Position numbers and translations under genes: made by a program. Below the pieces are notes generated by a model that saw only the letters and a program-made list of their open reading frames with translations, had not been told where the DNA came from and searched no databases. Positions 52,081 through 61,356 of a DNA stretch of 64,000 nucleotides are shown piece by piece. Origin of the DNA: Microbacterium sp. TNHR37B (lineage in GTDB: Bacteria; Actinomycetota; Actinomycetes; Actinomycetales; Microbacteriaceae); NCBI RefSeq assembly GCF_001620065.1, contig NZ_LQGV01000001.1, forward strand, positions 1,302,001 to 1,366,000. Reading direction: 5' to 3'. Position 1 is the first letter of the stretch, and the number at the start of each line of letters is the position of its first letter.

Positions 52081-53273
52081 GGTGTCCTTCCGCTCGCGAC
52101 GGTCACGAGCATGCTCTCGAGGGCGAGCAGCGGGGCGGCGTTGCCTTCGAGATGGGTTCGGGTCAGGGCGATCTGGTCGAGCACGATGAGAGTGCGCTCG
52201 GGGGTCCAGGCGGAGGCGAGGGCGGCGATGTCGTCGGAGAGCTCTCGGTTGATGAGGTCGGCATCACGACCGAACTGGAACATCAGTGTGTCGCGATACA
52301 TCGACTCCAGGTCGGTGAGCACCCGGTCGATCCCGTCGCGGAGGCTCCGCGTCGCGCGCCGCTTCTGATCGTCCTCCAGCGCGCTCAGCTGCCCCCGTAC
52401 CGCGGGCGGCACCGCTCCGCCGGGAGCGATGCCGAGCGTCCGCAGGAGCGATTCCCGCTCCGCCTCGTCACGCTCCGCGGTGAGCGACTTGGCGTCGTCG
52501 GTCGCCAGCTGAACGATCCTCGCGGCGGCTTCCACGGCATCACCGACGCCGCGCACCGCCAGGACGGAACGCAGGGTCTCTTCGCGACGGGCCCGAGCGG
52601 CTTCGTCGGTCGCCAGCCGCTGCGCCATGCCGATGTGCCGTTGGGCAAGCCGGGCGGACTGCTCGGCGATGACGGGGTCGACTCCGGTGCGCTGGACGAT
52701 GAGGCGAGCGACGTCATCGACGGCGGGTTCCCGGAGGCGCAGCGTGCGCACGCGGGAACGGATCGTCGGGAGGAGATCCGCGTCGCTCGGGGCGCAGAGG
52801 ATCCACACGGTGCGCTCCGGCGGTTCCTCGAGAGCCTTGAGAAGGACGTTGCTCGTGCGTTCGACCATGCGGTCGGCGTCTTCCATCACGATCACGCGGT
52901 AGCGGCCGAGCGACGGCGAGAAGTAGGAGCGCTCGACGAGAGCTCGAGCGTCCTTGATCGAGATGATCACGCCCTCGGTGCGCAGTGCGGCGAGATCGGG
53001 GTGAGTGCCGGCGAGCACCTGGCGCATCGCGGCCTCGTCGCCCGGCTCGGCGATCAGCGCGGCAGCGAACGCGTAGGCCAGAGTGGAGCGCCCCGAGCCG
53101 GCGGGGCCTGTGATGAGCCAGGCATGGGCGAGCTGGCTCGGGTCCTCCGAGGCGGCGCGCAGCTGAGCAATCGCGTCTTCCTGCCCCCAGACCGCACCCC
53201 AGGGGACGCTGTCGTGGGCGACCGGCTCCCGCTGCTCCCCCGTCGGGGGCGGCGCCGGCGTCACGGAAGTCAT
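52077..53273 (-). CDS. holB: DNA polymerase III subunit delta'
   Basis: A 398-residue clamp-loader AAA protein. ITGPAGSGRSTLAYAFA is the Walker A region with the non-ATPase variant, VMEDADRMVERTSNVLLKALEEPP is the Walker B/sensor region, and FILC-type strand WILCAPS with TIRSRVRTLRLR follows. Delta' is the rigid stator of the clamp loader. The start ATG 53273 removes 12 poorly conserved codons. The conserved neighbour order tmk-holB supports the call. Confidence 0.93.
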   Translation of the reverse strand: MTSVTPAPPPTGEQREPVAHDSVPWGAVWGQEDAIAQLRAASEDPSQLAHAWLITGPAGSGRSTLAYAFAAALIAEPGDEAAMRQVLAGTHPDLAALRTEGVIISIKDARALVERSYFSPSLGRYRVIVMEDADRMVERTSNVLLKALEEPPERTVWILCAPSDADLLPTIRSRVRTLRLREPAVDDVARLIVQRTGVDPVIAEQSARLAQRHIGMAQRLATDEAARARREETLRSVLAVRGVGDAVEAAARIVQLATDDAKSLTAERDEAERESLLRTLGIAPGGAVPPAVRGQLSALEDDQKRRATRSLRDGIDRVLTDLESMYRDTLMFQFGRDADLINRELSDDIAALASAWTPERTLIVLDQIALTRTHLEGNAAPLLALESMLVTVASGRTP

Positions 53274-53318
53274 GAGGTCCAGCCTACGGTGTCGGGCCGA
53301 CACGCCCATGGACCGGTC

Positions 53319-53942
53319 TCAGCCCCAGAGAGAGGTGACCCGGTCCCGGATTTCTGCGGCGATCTCGGCGATAGGAGCAGCCGCGTCGAGCACGAGGAAC
53401 CGGCTCGGCTCGGCCGCGGCCAAACTCAGATAGGCCGACCGCACGCGCGCGTGGAAGTCGGCCTTCTCGGCTTCCAGACGATCGAAGGGCTTGTCGTCGG
53501 CGTCCAGTCGACGGCGGGCCGCGACAGGATCGAGATCGAGGAGGACGGTGAGGTCGGGCAGCGCGCCGCCGGTCGCCCAGAGCGACAGCCGTCGGATCTC
53601 GTCGGCGTCCAGCACACGCCCCGCCCCTTGGTAGGCCACGGAGGAGTCCAGATAGCGGTCCTGGATGACCACTTCTCCCCGCTCCAGCGAGGGTCGCACG
53701 AGCGTGGCGACGTGGTGGGCGCGGTCCGCCGCGTAGAGCAGCGCCTCGGCACGGGGCGCGATGTCACCCCGATGGTGCAGCACGATGTCGCGGATGAGGT
53801 TCCCGACCTCCGTGCCGCCCGGCTCGCGGGTGCGCACGACGGTGCGGCCGCTCTCGCGGAGCCACTCCTCGAGCAGGCCGGCCTGCGTGGTCTTTCCCGA
53901 GCCGTCGCCGCCCTCGAAAGTGACCCAGAGACCGCCCGTCAC
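53319..53942 (-). CDS. tmk: Thymidylate kinase
   Basis: A 207-residue P-loop kinase with FEGGDGSGKTTQ (P-loop), the DRX-type motif TREPGGTEVG, and QDRYLDSSVAYQGAGR. It converts dTMP to dTDP with ATP. The LID segment DADDKPFDRLEAEKADFH is present. The length is normal. The start overlaps the topA stop by 4 bases. Confidence 0.96.
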   Translation of the reverse strand: MTGGLWVTFEGGDGSGKTTQAGLLEEWLRESGRTVVRTREPGGTEVGNLIRDIVLHHRGDIAPRAEALLYAADRAHHVATLVRPSLERGEVVIQDRYLDSSVAYQGAGRVLDADEIRRLSLWATGGALPDLTVLLDLDPVAARRRLDADDKPFDRLEAEKADFHARVRSAYLSLAAAEPSRFLVLDAAAPIAEIAAEIRDRVTSLWG

Positions 53943-56656
53943 TTCTTCGCCGGCGCCTTGCGCGTGCTGGTCCGCCGCGTGGTGCGCTTGGGCGCGGGGC
54001 CCTTGGCGCGCTTGTCGGCCAGCATCTGCACGGCGATCTCATACGTGATGTCGTCGGCGGTCTGTCCGCGCGGGATGGTCACGTTCGTCGTGCCATCGGT
54101 GACGTAGGCGCCGAAACGTCCGTCCTTGATCCGGATGGGCTTCTCACTCACCGGGTCAGGCTCGAACTCCTTGAGCGAGGTCGCCGCACGGTTGGCGTAC
54201 TTGGGCTGGGCGTAGATCTCCAGCGCCTGCTCGAGGGTGATGTCGAAGATCATCTCCTCGCTCCCGATGCTCCGGGAGTCACGACCCTTCTTGATGTACG
54301 GGCCGTAGGGCCCGTTCTGCGCCGTGATCGGCTCGCCCGACTCCGGATCCTCACCGACGACTCGGGGAAGGCTGAAGAGCTTCAGGGCGGTCTCGAGATC
54401 GATCGTCTCCGGCGACATGCTCTTGAACAGCGACGCGCGACGAGGCTTGGGGGCCTCCTCCTTCTTGGCGCCGCGCTTCTTCGGAGCGTCTGCGGGCGGC
54501 GCGTCCGTTTCGGGCAGCACCTCTTCGAGGTAGGGGCCGAAGCGGCCGTCCTTCACGACGATGTCGCGGCCGTTCTCGGGATTCTGCCCGAGCAGGCGGT
54601 CGCCGCCGACGGGCGCCTCGATGAGCTCGCGAGCCTTCTCGGGGGTGAGCTCGTCGGGGGCGAGGTCGTCGGGCACATTGATGCGACGCGGGTTCTCGGG
54701 GTCGTCGCCGACCACTTCGAGGTAAGGCCCGTAGCGCCCGAACCGGAGCGTGGCGACGTCGCCGATGGGCGTTGAGTTGATCTCGCGCGCGTCGATGTCG
54801 CCGAGGTTGTCGACGACGTTCCGGAGGCCCACGTGGTCGTCTGCGCCGAAGTAGAACTTGCGCAGCCATTCGGCCCGGTCCTGCTCTCCGCGCGCGATCG
54901 CGTCCAGATCGTCCTCGAGGGCCGCCGTGAAGTCGTAGTCGACCAGTTCGGAGAAGTGCTGCTCGAGGAGACGGACGATGCTGAAGGCGAGCCAGCTCGG
55001 AACGAGGGCCTGGCCTCTCTTGCTGACGTAGCCGCGGTTGAGGATGACATCGATGATGCTCGCGAAGGTCGAAGGACGGCCGATGCCCTTCTCTTCGAGC
55101 GCCTTGACGAGCGATGCTTCGGTGTACCGCGGCTTCGGGCTCGTGGTGTGCCCCTTCGCCTCGATCTCGGTGAGGGCGACCTCGTCTCCGACAGCGAGAG
55201 CCGGAAGCGCCTGATCGTCGGACTTGTCGGCGTCGCTGCGCTTCTCGTCGCGCCCCTCTTCGTACGCCTCCAGGAACCCCTTGAACGTGTAGACCGTGCC
55301 CGAGGCGGTGAACGCCGCCGTCTTGCCGCCCGCGTTGACCTCCAGCGTGACGGTCGTCGTCTCGTACTTGGCGTCGGACATCTGGCTCGCGACAGTGCGC
55401 TTCCAGATCAGCTCGTAGAGGCGCAGCTCGTCGCGATCGAGAGCAGAGGCCACCGACGCGGGCGTACGGAAGTCCTCGCCCGAGGGACGAACCGCCTCGT
55501 GGGCTTCCTGCGCGTTCTTGCTGTTGTTGCGGTAGCTGCGCGGGTTGGCCGGAACCGCCTTGTCACCGTAGAGGGCCACCGCCTGTGCGCGCGCCGCGGA
55601 GACCGCCTGCGTCGAGAGGGCGGTGGAGTCGGTGCGCATGTAGGTGATGTACCCCTTCTCGTAGAGGCGCTGCGCCACGCCCATGGCGTGCTTGGCGCTC
55701 ATCGAGAGCTTGCGCCCCGCCTCCTGTTGAAGGGTCGAGGTCGTGAAGGGAGGCTTGGGGCTGCGGGTGCCGGGCTTGGCTTCGACGGAGGTGACGGCAG
55801 CCTTCCCCGCCGCCTCGATCGCCGACGCGAGCTCACGAACCTGCGGCTCGGTGAGGACGACGACGGCCTTCTTCAGCTCGCCGTGGTCGTCGAAGTCCGT
55901 TCCGCGGGCCAACGGCGCCCCGTCGAGGCGGGCCAGTCGCGTGGCGAAGGACTCGGCTGCGGGCTGCCCGGTCTTGGCGGCGATCGCCTCGACATCCCAG
56001 TACGACGCGGAGACGAAGGCCATGCGCTCGCGCTCGCGGTCGACGACGAGGCGCGTGGCGGCGGACTGGACGCGGCCGGCCGAGGTGCCCTGACCCACCT
56101 TGCGGCGGGTGACGTCGGAGACGTCCCAGCCGTACAGACGGTCGAGGATACGGCGGGTCTCCTGGGCGTCGACGAGGGCCAGGTCGAGTTCACGGGTGTT
56201 GTCCACGGCGGCGCGGATCGCGTCCTTCGTGATCTCGTGAAAGACCATGCGCTTGACCGGGACCTTCGGCTTGAGCGCTTCGAGAAGGTGCCAGGCGATC
56301 GCTTCGCCTTCCCGGTCTTCATCGGTGGCGAGGAGGAGTTCGTCGGCGGTCTTCAGAGCGCGCTTGAGCTCGGCGACGGTCTTCTTGCCCCGATCGCTCT
56401 CCACATAGAGAGGAGTGAAGTCGTTCTCGATGTCGATGGAGTACTTGCCCACCGACGTCTTCTTCAACTCGGCAGGGATGTCCTTCTTGTCAGCCAAGTC
56501 GCGGATGTGTCCGACGGAGCTGAGCACCTCATAGCCGTCGCCCAGGTACCCCTGGATCGACTTCATCTTGGTCGGCGACTCGACGATGACGAGCTTCTTG
56601 CCCGTCGACGCCTTCGTTGCTCGCGCGCCGCGTGTGCCCTTCGTGCTCTCCGCCAC
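53939..56656 (-). CDS. topA: DNA topoisomerase I
   Basis: A 905-residue type IA topoisomerase. The Toprim domain (LVIVESPTKMKSIQGYLG, and ATDEDREGEAIAWH with the acidic metal site) and central gate domain follow, with active-site Tyr in GYITYMRTDS. The actinobacterial C-terminal repeats end in a Lys/Arg/Thr-rich basic tail instead of zinc fingers. It relaxes negative supercoils. GTG 56656 is preceded by GAAAGGAAG, and the longer frame to 56836 is rejected. Confidence 0.96.
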   Translation of the reverse strand: MAESTKGTRGARATKASTGKKLVIVESPTKMKSIQGYLGDGYEVLSSVGHIRDLADKKDIPAELKKTSVGKYSIDIENDFTPLYVESDRGKKTVAELKRALKTADELLLATDEDREGEAIAWHLLEALKPKVPVKRMVFHEITKDAIRAAVDNTRELDLALVDAQETRRILDRLYGWDVSDVTRRKVGQGTSAGRVQSAATRLVVDRERERMAFVSASYWDVEAIAAKTGQPAAESFATRLARLDGAPLARGTDFDDHGELKKAVVVLTEPQVRELASAIEAAGKAAVTSVEAKPGTRSPKPPFTTSTLQQEAGRKLSMSAKHAMGVAQRLYEKGYITYMRTDSTALSTQAVSAARAQAVALYGDKAVPANPRSYRNNSKNAQEAHEAVRPSGEDFRTPASVASALDRDELRLYELIWKRTVASQMSDAKYETTTVTLEVNAGGKTAAFTASGTVYTFKGFLEAYEEGRDEKRSDADKSDDQALPALAVGDEVALTEIEAKGHTTSPKPRYTEASLVKALEEKGIGRPSTFASIIDVILNRGYVSKRGQALVPSWLAFSIVRLLEQHFSELVDYDFTAALEDDLDAIARGEQDRAEWLRKFYFGADDHVGLRNVVDNLGDIDAREINSTPIGDVATLRFGRYGPYLEVVGDDPENPRRINVPDDLAPDELTPEKARELIEAPVGGDRLLGQNPENGRDIVVKDGRFGPYLEEVLPETDAPPADAPKKRGAKKEEAPKPRRASLFKSMSPETIDLETALKLFSLPRVVGEDPESGEPITAQNGPYGPYIKKGRDSRSIGSEEMIFDITLEQALEIYAQPKYANRAATSLKEFEPDPVSEKPIRIKDGRFGAYVTDGTTNVTIPRGQTADDITYEIAVQMLADKRAKGPAPKRTTRRTSTRKAPAKK

Positions 56657-56739
56657 TGGCTTCCTTTCTCCGTTGCACACCATACACACCGGCGAGACAT
56701 GAACTGGCTGGGAGGGCGTGCGCCCCTTGGCTTGTCCGC

Positions 56740-57057
56740 TCAGAGCGGAGGACCCGCTCGCGCCCGGGCGGCGACCGGGAACGACCCCACCCGCGTCGTC
56801 ACGGTCACCGTGACGACCATGCCCTCCACGGCGCATGCGGCGAGGACGGACCCCGCGACCGCGGCGATGTCACGCGCGCGCTCGCACGGCACGCCCGGGA
56901 TGGCGCCGCTGACAGCATCCGCGGCTGCCAGCGCCGCCGCATCGGCGACGCCGGCCAGACGAGTCGCCGCGACCGACACCCCGCCCGCCACAGCGCACCC
57001 CACGACGAGCGTCGCGCTCACGGCCAGCACCCCGACCGACAACACCGCACCGGCCAT
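56740..57057 (-). CDS. Rv3654c-like TadE-type secretion/pilus protein
   Basis: About 105 residues. An N-terminal hydrophobic helix (AGAVLSVGVLAVSATLVVGC) is followed by an Ala-rich segment (AADAAALAAADAVSG-like) and a short extracytoplasmic part with two Cys. This is the pattern of the Rv3654c/helicase-adjacent TadE-like proteins next to topA in actinobacteria. The start ATG 57057 overlaps the upstream TadE stop by one base (TGATG), although an upstream start is possible because the frame is open to 57144. Confidence 0.65.
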   Translation of the reverse strand: MAGAVLSVGVLAVSATLVVGCAVAGGVSVAATRLAGVADAAALAAADAVSGAIPGVPCERARDIAAVAGSVLAACAVEGMVVTVTVTTRVGSFPVAARARAGPPL

Positions 57058-57395
57058 CAGGGACGACTCGCCACAGCGCAGGAGGACGCGCGCGCCGCGG
57101 GAAGCGGCAGCACCGCGGACAGGGGCGCGGCACCGTCGACGCATACGAGGTCGCCCTGGGGCCGGATCACGACGGTGCCGCCCTCGACGAGACGGACGAG
57201 CGTCGCTCGGACGCGTTCGTCGCTCTCACCTCGCGCGGCCAGCCGAGCACCCTGCGCGACTGCGTGCTCCAGCCGGACGAGCTTCCCCGCGGTCAACAGC
57301 ACCGAGACCGAGAGGAGGACGACGAGGATCACCGCGGGGACGGTGACAGCGAACTCCGCCGCCACCGCACCCCGCTGGTCGCGCCGCAGGCTCAC
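57057..57395 (-). CDS. TadE-family pilus minor pilin-like protein
   Basis: A 112-residue protein. A short basic N terminus, RDQRGAVAAEFAVTVPAVILVVLLSVSVLL, is the TadE class III signal-like segment with its Glu at +5 after the Gly. A soluble C-terminal part with two Cys follows. It belongs to the Flp/Tad pilus or secretion locus that sits beside topA. The GTG start overlaps the stop of the DUF4244 remnant (GTGA). Confidence 0.8.
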   Translation of the reverse strand: MSLRRDQRGAVAAEFAVTVPAVILVVLLSVSVLLTAGKLVRLEHAVAQGARLAARGESDERVRATLVRLVEGGTVVIRPQGDLVCVDGAAPLSAVLPLPAARASSCAVASRP

Positions 57396-57502
57396 TCGAC
57401 CGTCAAGGCGCGCCGGACGAGATCGGTGAGAATGCCCCTCACCTCGTCGCTGCGCATGATGATCACCAGCAAGCCGGCGAAGGCGACGGCGGCCATCGTG
57501 GC
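57392..57502 (-). pseudogene. 3' fragment of a DUF4244 (Flp-like) gene cut by element integration
   Basis: The minus-strand frame ATMAAVAFAGLLVIIM, ending VRGILTDLVRRALTVE, matches the conserved C terminus of DUF4244 small pilin-like proteins. Similarity stops abruptly at about 57502, where sequence of the serine-recombinase element begins. The N-terminal half should lie at the other end of the element, beyond the window. Confidence 0.7.
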
Positions 57503-57619
57503 GCGTAAGTGCTTATCTGCGGTCTGAGGCGAAGTACGTCCGGGAACCCTTGTCAGGTCGCCTCCAGAGACGTATCACCCTTGGGGCACCCAGTGAGCGG
57601 TGCCGGATTAGGAGAGATC
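57500..57619. other. Left attachment region of the serine-recombinase element
   Basis: These 120 bases separate the DUF4244 break from the recombinase start. The switch from conserved chromosomal coding sequence to element sequence near 57500 defines attL. The exact core cannot be fixed because attR is outside the window. AGGAGA just before 57620 is the recombinase ribosome-binding site. Confidence 0.55.
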
Positions 57620-59266
57620 ATGAGCGACGGAACCGCGCTGCGAGCCGCCATCTACGTGCGCCAGAGCGTGCGCGAAGACCAGGGCATCAAGCAACAGATT
57701 GCCGAGTGCAAGCGCCGCGTCAGTGGCGAGGAATGGGACCTCGTGGACGTTTACAACGACAACAACACGTCGGCCAGCAAGGCGCGCGGCGAGGGCACCC
57801 AGTGGGCACGCATGCTCGCCGACATCGACGCGGGAAAGGTCGATGTTGTGGTGTCCGTCACCGCTGCGCGTCTCTTGCGCCGGATGGGGGACATCTACGA
57901 ACTTCAGAAGCCCAAGCGCGACGTTCGTGTCCTGACCCTGCGAGACGGCATCGACACCGCGACCATGGGCGGCAGGATGATGCTGTACATGCTTGTGCTG
58001 TTCGCCGAGTCGGAGATCGAGGAGAAAGAGGCGCGTGCGCTGCCGTACCGCGCTGAGCGGCGCAAGGCTGGCCATCCCGCACCGGGACTCGTGCCGTTCG
58101 GCTACTCATGGGTTCCCAAGCTCCAGCGCGACGCAAGGGGCACGCGCTATGCCGTCGTGCCGGGCGAGGCTGCCGTTCTGCGGTTCATGTCTCGTGAGTT
58201 CCTCGCAACGGCGGGCCTCGGCTCGGGGGCGCTCGGGACCATCGCGGCGACGCTGAACGCGGGCGAGGCGACCGACGAGCATGGCGAGCCGCTCGGGGAG
58301 TCCAGCAAGACCACACGACCCAGGCTGGACCGTGACGGCAACGTCATCCGAGAGGGCAAGCCGTGGACGACTACGACGATTCGCCGCATGCTGCTGTCGC
58401 CGTTCCCTGCCGCGCTGCTGCCGTCCAAGATGCCCGAGGGCGAGCATTACAACGCCGCCCGCGTGGACATGTCCAAGTGCCAGCCGGGCGCGTGGCCGGA
58501 GATCCTCACTGAGGATGCTGTGTTGGCCGCGCGGGCCATCCTGCTGAATCCGTCGCGGCGGAAGCACGACGGCGACACGCGGGCCAAGCATTTGCTCTCG
58601 GGCGTCGGCAGGTGTGCCGTGTGTGGCGGGCCGATCCGCTCGGCCCAGGTCAAGACGACGGCTCCGGACCCTCTGCGGGCCTATCGCTGCACCAAGGGCT
58701 GTTTCGTGCGTGCCGCTGCGGTCATCGAGGCCTACGTGACTGAGGCCGTCGTGTCCCTGCTGAGCGCCCCCGATCTGCTCCAGTGGGTGCCCGATGATGG
58801 GGCGGACATCAACACGCTGCGCGCTCGCCGCGTGGCCCTCCAGAGCGACCGCGACGACGCCGAGGCGCTCTACCGCGAGGGGACGATCTCAGCGGCCACG
58901 CTGCGCGCCAAGACGGGCAAGCTCGATCCCGAGATTCACGCCGTGGATGCCTCGCTCGCCGCCGCGCTCCAGGCCGACCCGCTCGCCGAGATCGTGACCT
59001 CCGACGACGTGCGCGGCATGTGGGACAGCATCACGACGGCGAGGCGTCGGGCCATCCTCGGCGCGCTCGTGCATCGCGTCGAGGTCGGGCGCGTTGGTAA
59101 GGGCGTTCGCGTCCTGACCGTCGAGGCGGCAGAAGGCACGGTCTCGATGGGTTGGAAGCGCACCGAGCACCGCGTGAGCCTCACCCGCGCGCGCTCGCTC
59201 AGCGCCGGTCGTCCCATCGTGCCTCTGGACGCACGCGAGGGCATCGCCGCCGCGCTCAGCGCTTGA
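57620..59266 (+). CDS. Large serine recombinase (phage-type integrase)
   Basis: A 548-residue recombinase. The catalytic Ser is in IYVRQS (residue ~16) of the resolvase domain, followed by the IEEKEARALPYR hinge helix. The recombinase domain (GHPAPGLVPFGYSW) and a zinc ribbon with CAVCGGP and RCTKGC come next. A helical coiled-coil stretch precedes the end, as in phiC31/Bxb1-type integrases. It probably catalysed integration into the DUF4244 gene, next to which it lies. The resolvase motif usually written R-x-x-R is ARLLRR here. Start ATG with AGGAGA upstream. Confidence 0.92.
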   Translation: MSDGTALRAAIYVRQSVREDQGIKQQIAECKRRVSGEEWDLVDVYNDNNTSASKARGEGTQWARMLADIDAGKVDVVVSVTAARLLRRMGDIYELQKPKRDVRVLTLRDGIDTATMGGRMMLYMLVLFAESEIEEKEARALPYRAERRKAGHPAPGLVPFGYSWVPKLQRDARGTRYAVVPGEAAVLRFMSREFLATAGLGSGALGTIAATLNAGEATDEHGEPLGESSKTTRPRLDRDGNVIREGKPWTTTTIRRMLLSPFPAALLPSKMPEGEHYNAARVDMSKCQPGAWPEILTEDAVLAARAILLNPSRRKHDGDTRAKHLLSGVGRCAVCGGPIRSAQVKTTAPDPLRAYRCTKGCFVRAAAVIEAYVTEAVVSLLSAPDLLQWVPDDGADINTLRARRVALQSDRDDAEALYREGTISAATLRAKTGKLDPEIHAVDASLAAALQADPLAEIVTSDDVRGMWDSITTARRRAILGALVHRVEVGRVGKGVRVLTVEAAEGTVSMGWKRTEHRVSLTRARSLSAGRPIVPLDAREGIAAALSA

Positions 59267-59379
59267 TCTACGCAGGTGGCCGCGTATCGCCGCGATGGGA
59301 GAAGTCCCGAGTATCGTGGCAGTGCTGGCAGGCGCTCACCTGGCCGTCGGCGCACGCCCTCGGAGAATCGGAGTCTCGG

Positions 59380-60150
59380 ATGAGTAATGCTGCCCTCGCG
59401 GCCCCATCCGCACAGTTCCGCTACGAGTCCGAGATGATTCCGGCGCTCCGCGCCGCGCTGCCCGAACTGGCATTTGGTCACCGCTTCCGCTCCGATGTTG
59501 AAGTCTTCACCGAAGTGCCTGCCGTGCACGGCAGGCCTGACGTGGTGGGCGTGCGGTTCGATACCAACGCGTTGCGCGTTCGCGTGCTCGCTGGCGTCGT
59601 CCCCCTGTCTGGCGATGCCGAGGTCCGCGCTATCCACGCGCTCGGGAGCGCGGGGGCTGAGATCGGTGAGATCGCCGCGCGCATCGGGATGTCGAGGGAC
59701 TATGTTCGCCGCGCGGTCGTGCCCTTGCTGAGCGATTCGGGATGGGTTGTGCGTGACGCGGAGCGGATCGTGCGCCGCCCGGAAGCGCAGTGGGCCGGGC
59801 GACGCATCGTCACCGTTGAAGCGAAGCTGAACGATTGGCGGCGCGCCCTGGCTCAGGCACGTCGCCAGAAGCACTCTGCGGACGCTGCTTACATCGCGCT
59901 CGATGTGCGTTCGTCCGCGCGACTCCAACCGCACGCCCGGCAGATCGCCGAGGGCGGCATCGGCGTGCTCACTGTGCATCCCGATTCGGGACGGGTCGAG
60001 ATTCTGGCGCGGCCCGCAGTCTCGTCCAGGCACGCCACCGCAGTGGGTCGTGCACTGCTGGCCGAGCGCGCACTGGACATGATGAACCGAGGAACGCGCG
60101 AGGGGCAGATCAGTCCCGTCTTCGGGTGGACCCTTCCGCTAGCGGAGTAG
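59380..60150 (+). CDS. Possible PD-(D/E)XK nuclease-like protein with internal HTH
   Basis: A 256-residue protein. The N-terminal part has E17, D54 (in HGRPDVVGVRF) and a later VTVEAKLNDWRRALAQAR, giving a D...E-x-K plus Gln pattern (E147, K149, Q159) typical of PD-(D/E)XK enzymes. Between them lies a winged-helix-like unit (IGEIAARIGMSRDYVRRAVVPLL). The combination suggests a DNA-binding nuclease or a relative that has lost activity. It lies convergent with the kinase operon on the serine-recombinase element. The nuclease call is by motif only and may be wrong. Confidence 0.45.
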   Translation: MSNAALAAPSAQFRYESEMIPALRAALPELAFGHRFRSDVEVFTEVPAVHGRPDVVGVRFDTNALRVRVLAGVVPLSGDAEVRAIHALGSAGAEIGEIAARIGMSRDYVRRAVVPLLSDSGWVVRDAERIVRRPEAQWAGRRIVTVEAKLNDWRRALAQARRQKHSADAAYIALDVRSSARLQPHARQIAEGGIGVLTVHPDSGRVEILARPAVSSRHATAVGRALLAERALDMMNRGTREGQISPVFGWTLPLAE

Positions 60151-61356
60151 CTTCATCCAAGGCTGTAGATGTAGCGGCTTGCTGATCCCGTTGAGCTGGT
60201 CAACGGGCGACAATCCGTCGATGAACTTTTGACCCCGCCGTGCCCGCCTGTGTGCGAGGAAGTTGGGGCGGGTTCCGTTGAGGCTTGCGGTCAACTCACC
60301 CACCGCGAGCAGGTAGTGCAGGCTCGCACGCTCGGGAGTGTGACCATGCAGGTCGATTTCTGCTGAGTAAGGCGTGGAGTACTCACGATGCTTAGGCATG
60401 CCACGGAGGCGCGAGTGCTCGTTGAAGTCCATCGTGTGTAGGACGGTGGAATCGAAGATCCTTGGGATCTTCGGGGGCCGCTTCGCGCCCTTCTGGGAAC
60501 CCATCGGGCGGGTCGCCGCGAAGGCTTGCTCGCCCCACGCCTGTCCCGTCGAGAATCCTGACGCGCCGAGGGCAGTGGCTACCCAGCCGGTAAGCCCACT
60601 GTTCGCAAGGTAGATGCGTTTACCTTCCACCGCCGTAGCGGTCGCAAGCTCCCGGTAGCCGCGCAACAGTGAGTCATCCACCAACTGGCCGTAGCGGGGT
60701 TTCACTTCCGGCCACCAGAACCGTAGATACCACGCCCTCTCGCTGCTCTCCACGATCTCGTCAATGAGGGCATTGCGGAGGGATGTGTCGCTCAGCCACT
60801 TGGAGTCCATTGTGAGGTTTACCCACATCGGATCACTCCCGGCGAGCCGACGGCTCTCAGTTACCCAGTCCATGGCCGACGCGAGCGACTTCGTTCCGTT
60901 GGCCTCGCTCAGCCAGCCTGTGGCGCTCAACAGGACGGATGCACCGTTGTCCCGCTGCACGTCGAGCACGGACTTGGCCCACACGCCCGAGACCTTCGCC
61001 GGTATAGGAGTGAGATACGGCCATTTGCTCTCAGTCGTGTTCAGCGCCTTCGCCGACGGCCATCCTGAGTTGGGAACGCGCCACAACTCAGGATCAGCGA
61101 TCCGAACCGGCACATGTTCGACCTCGGACATGAAGGACTGAGCACCCTTCTCGCTCATTCCTGGAAGACGAATCTGCGCACCAACTCCCAGAGCCTTCCC
61201 GTGCTCAGCCGCCATGTGGTCGAAGACTTCGGGGAGACGGTGAGCGTTCTGATGGCTTCGGTTCACGATCAAGAGGGGCACTTTGGCGCTCAGCGAACGC
61301 TTCAGCGTCGGTCCGTCCCACTGGTCGTCGGGAATCGCCTGATCAGACATTGTCAC
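60139..61356 (-). CDS. 405-residue protein of unknown function, coupled to a kinase
   Basis: I do not recognise a family. The chain has no signal peptide or membrane helix and alternates helices and strands (VPLLIVNRSHQNAHRL, PMWVNLTMDSKWLS, RIYLANSGLTGWVATALG), which could be an alpha/beta barrel. Trp and His are frequent and the C terminus is basic. Its start overlaps the stop of the kinase gene by 4 bases, so the two proteins are made together. It might be a substrate, partner or effector of the kinase. Location on an integrated element among defence-like genes suggests a defence role, by inference only. Confidence 0.7.
   Translation of the reverse strand: MTMSDQAIPDDQWDGPTLKRSLSAKVPLLIVNRSHQNAHRLPEVFDHMAAEHGKALGVGAQIRLPGMSEKGAQSFMSEVEHVPVRIADPELWRVPNSGWPSAKALNTTESKWPYLTPIPAKVSGVWAKSVLDVQRDNGASVLLSATGWLSEANGTKSLASAMDWVTESRRLAGSDPMWVNLTMDSKWLSDTSLRNALIDEIVESSERAWYLRFWWPEVKPRYGQLVDDSLLRGYRELATATAVEGKRIYLANSGLTGWVATALGASGFSTGQAWGEQAFAATRPMGSQKGAKRPPKIPRIFDSTVLHTMDFNEHSRLRGMPKHREYSTPYSAEIDLHGHTPERASLHYLLAVGELTASLNGTRPNFLAHRRARRGQKFIDGLSPVDQLNGISKPLHLQPWMKLLR

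Noticed and set aside
54833..57346. 837-codon plus-strand frame opposite topA
   Set aside because: Antisense to an intact topoisomerase I with active-site Tyr. No domain visible.
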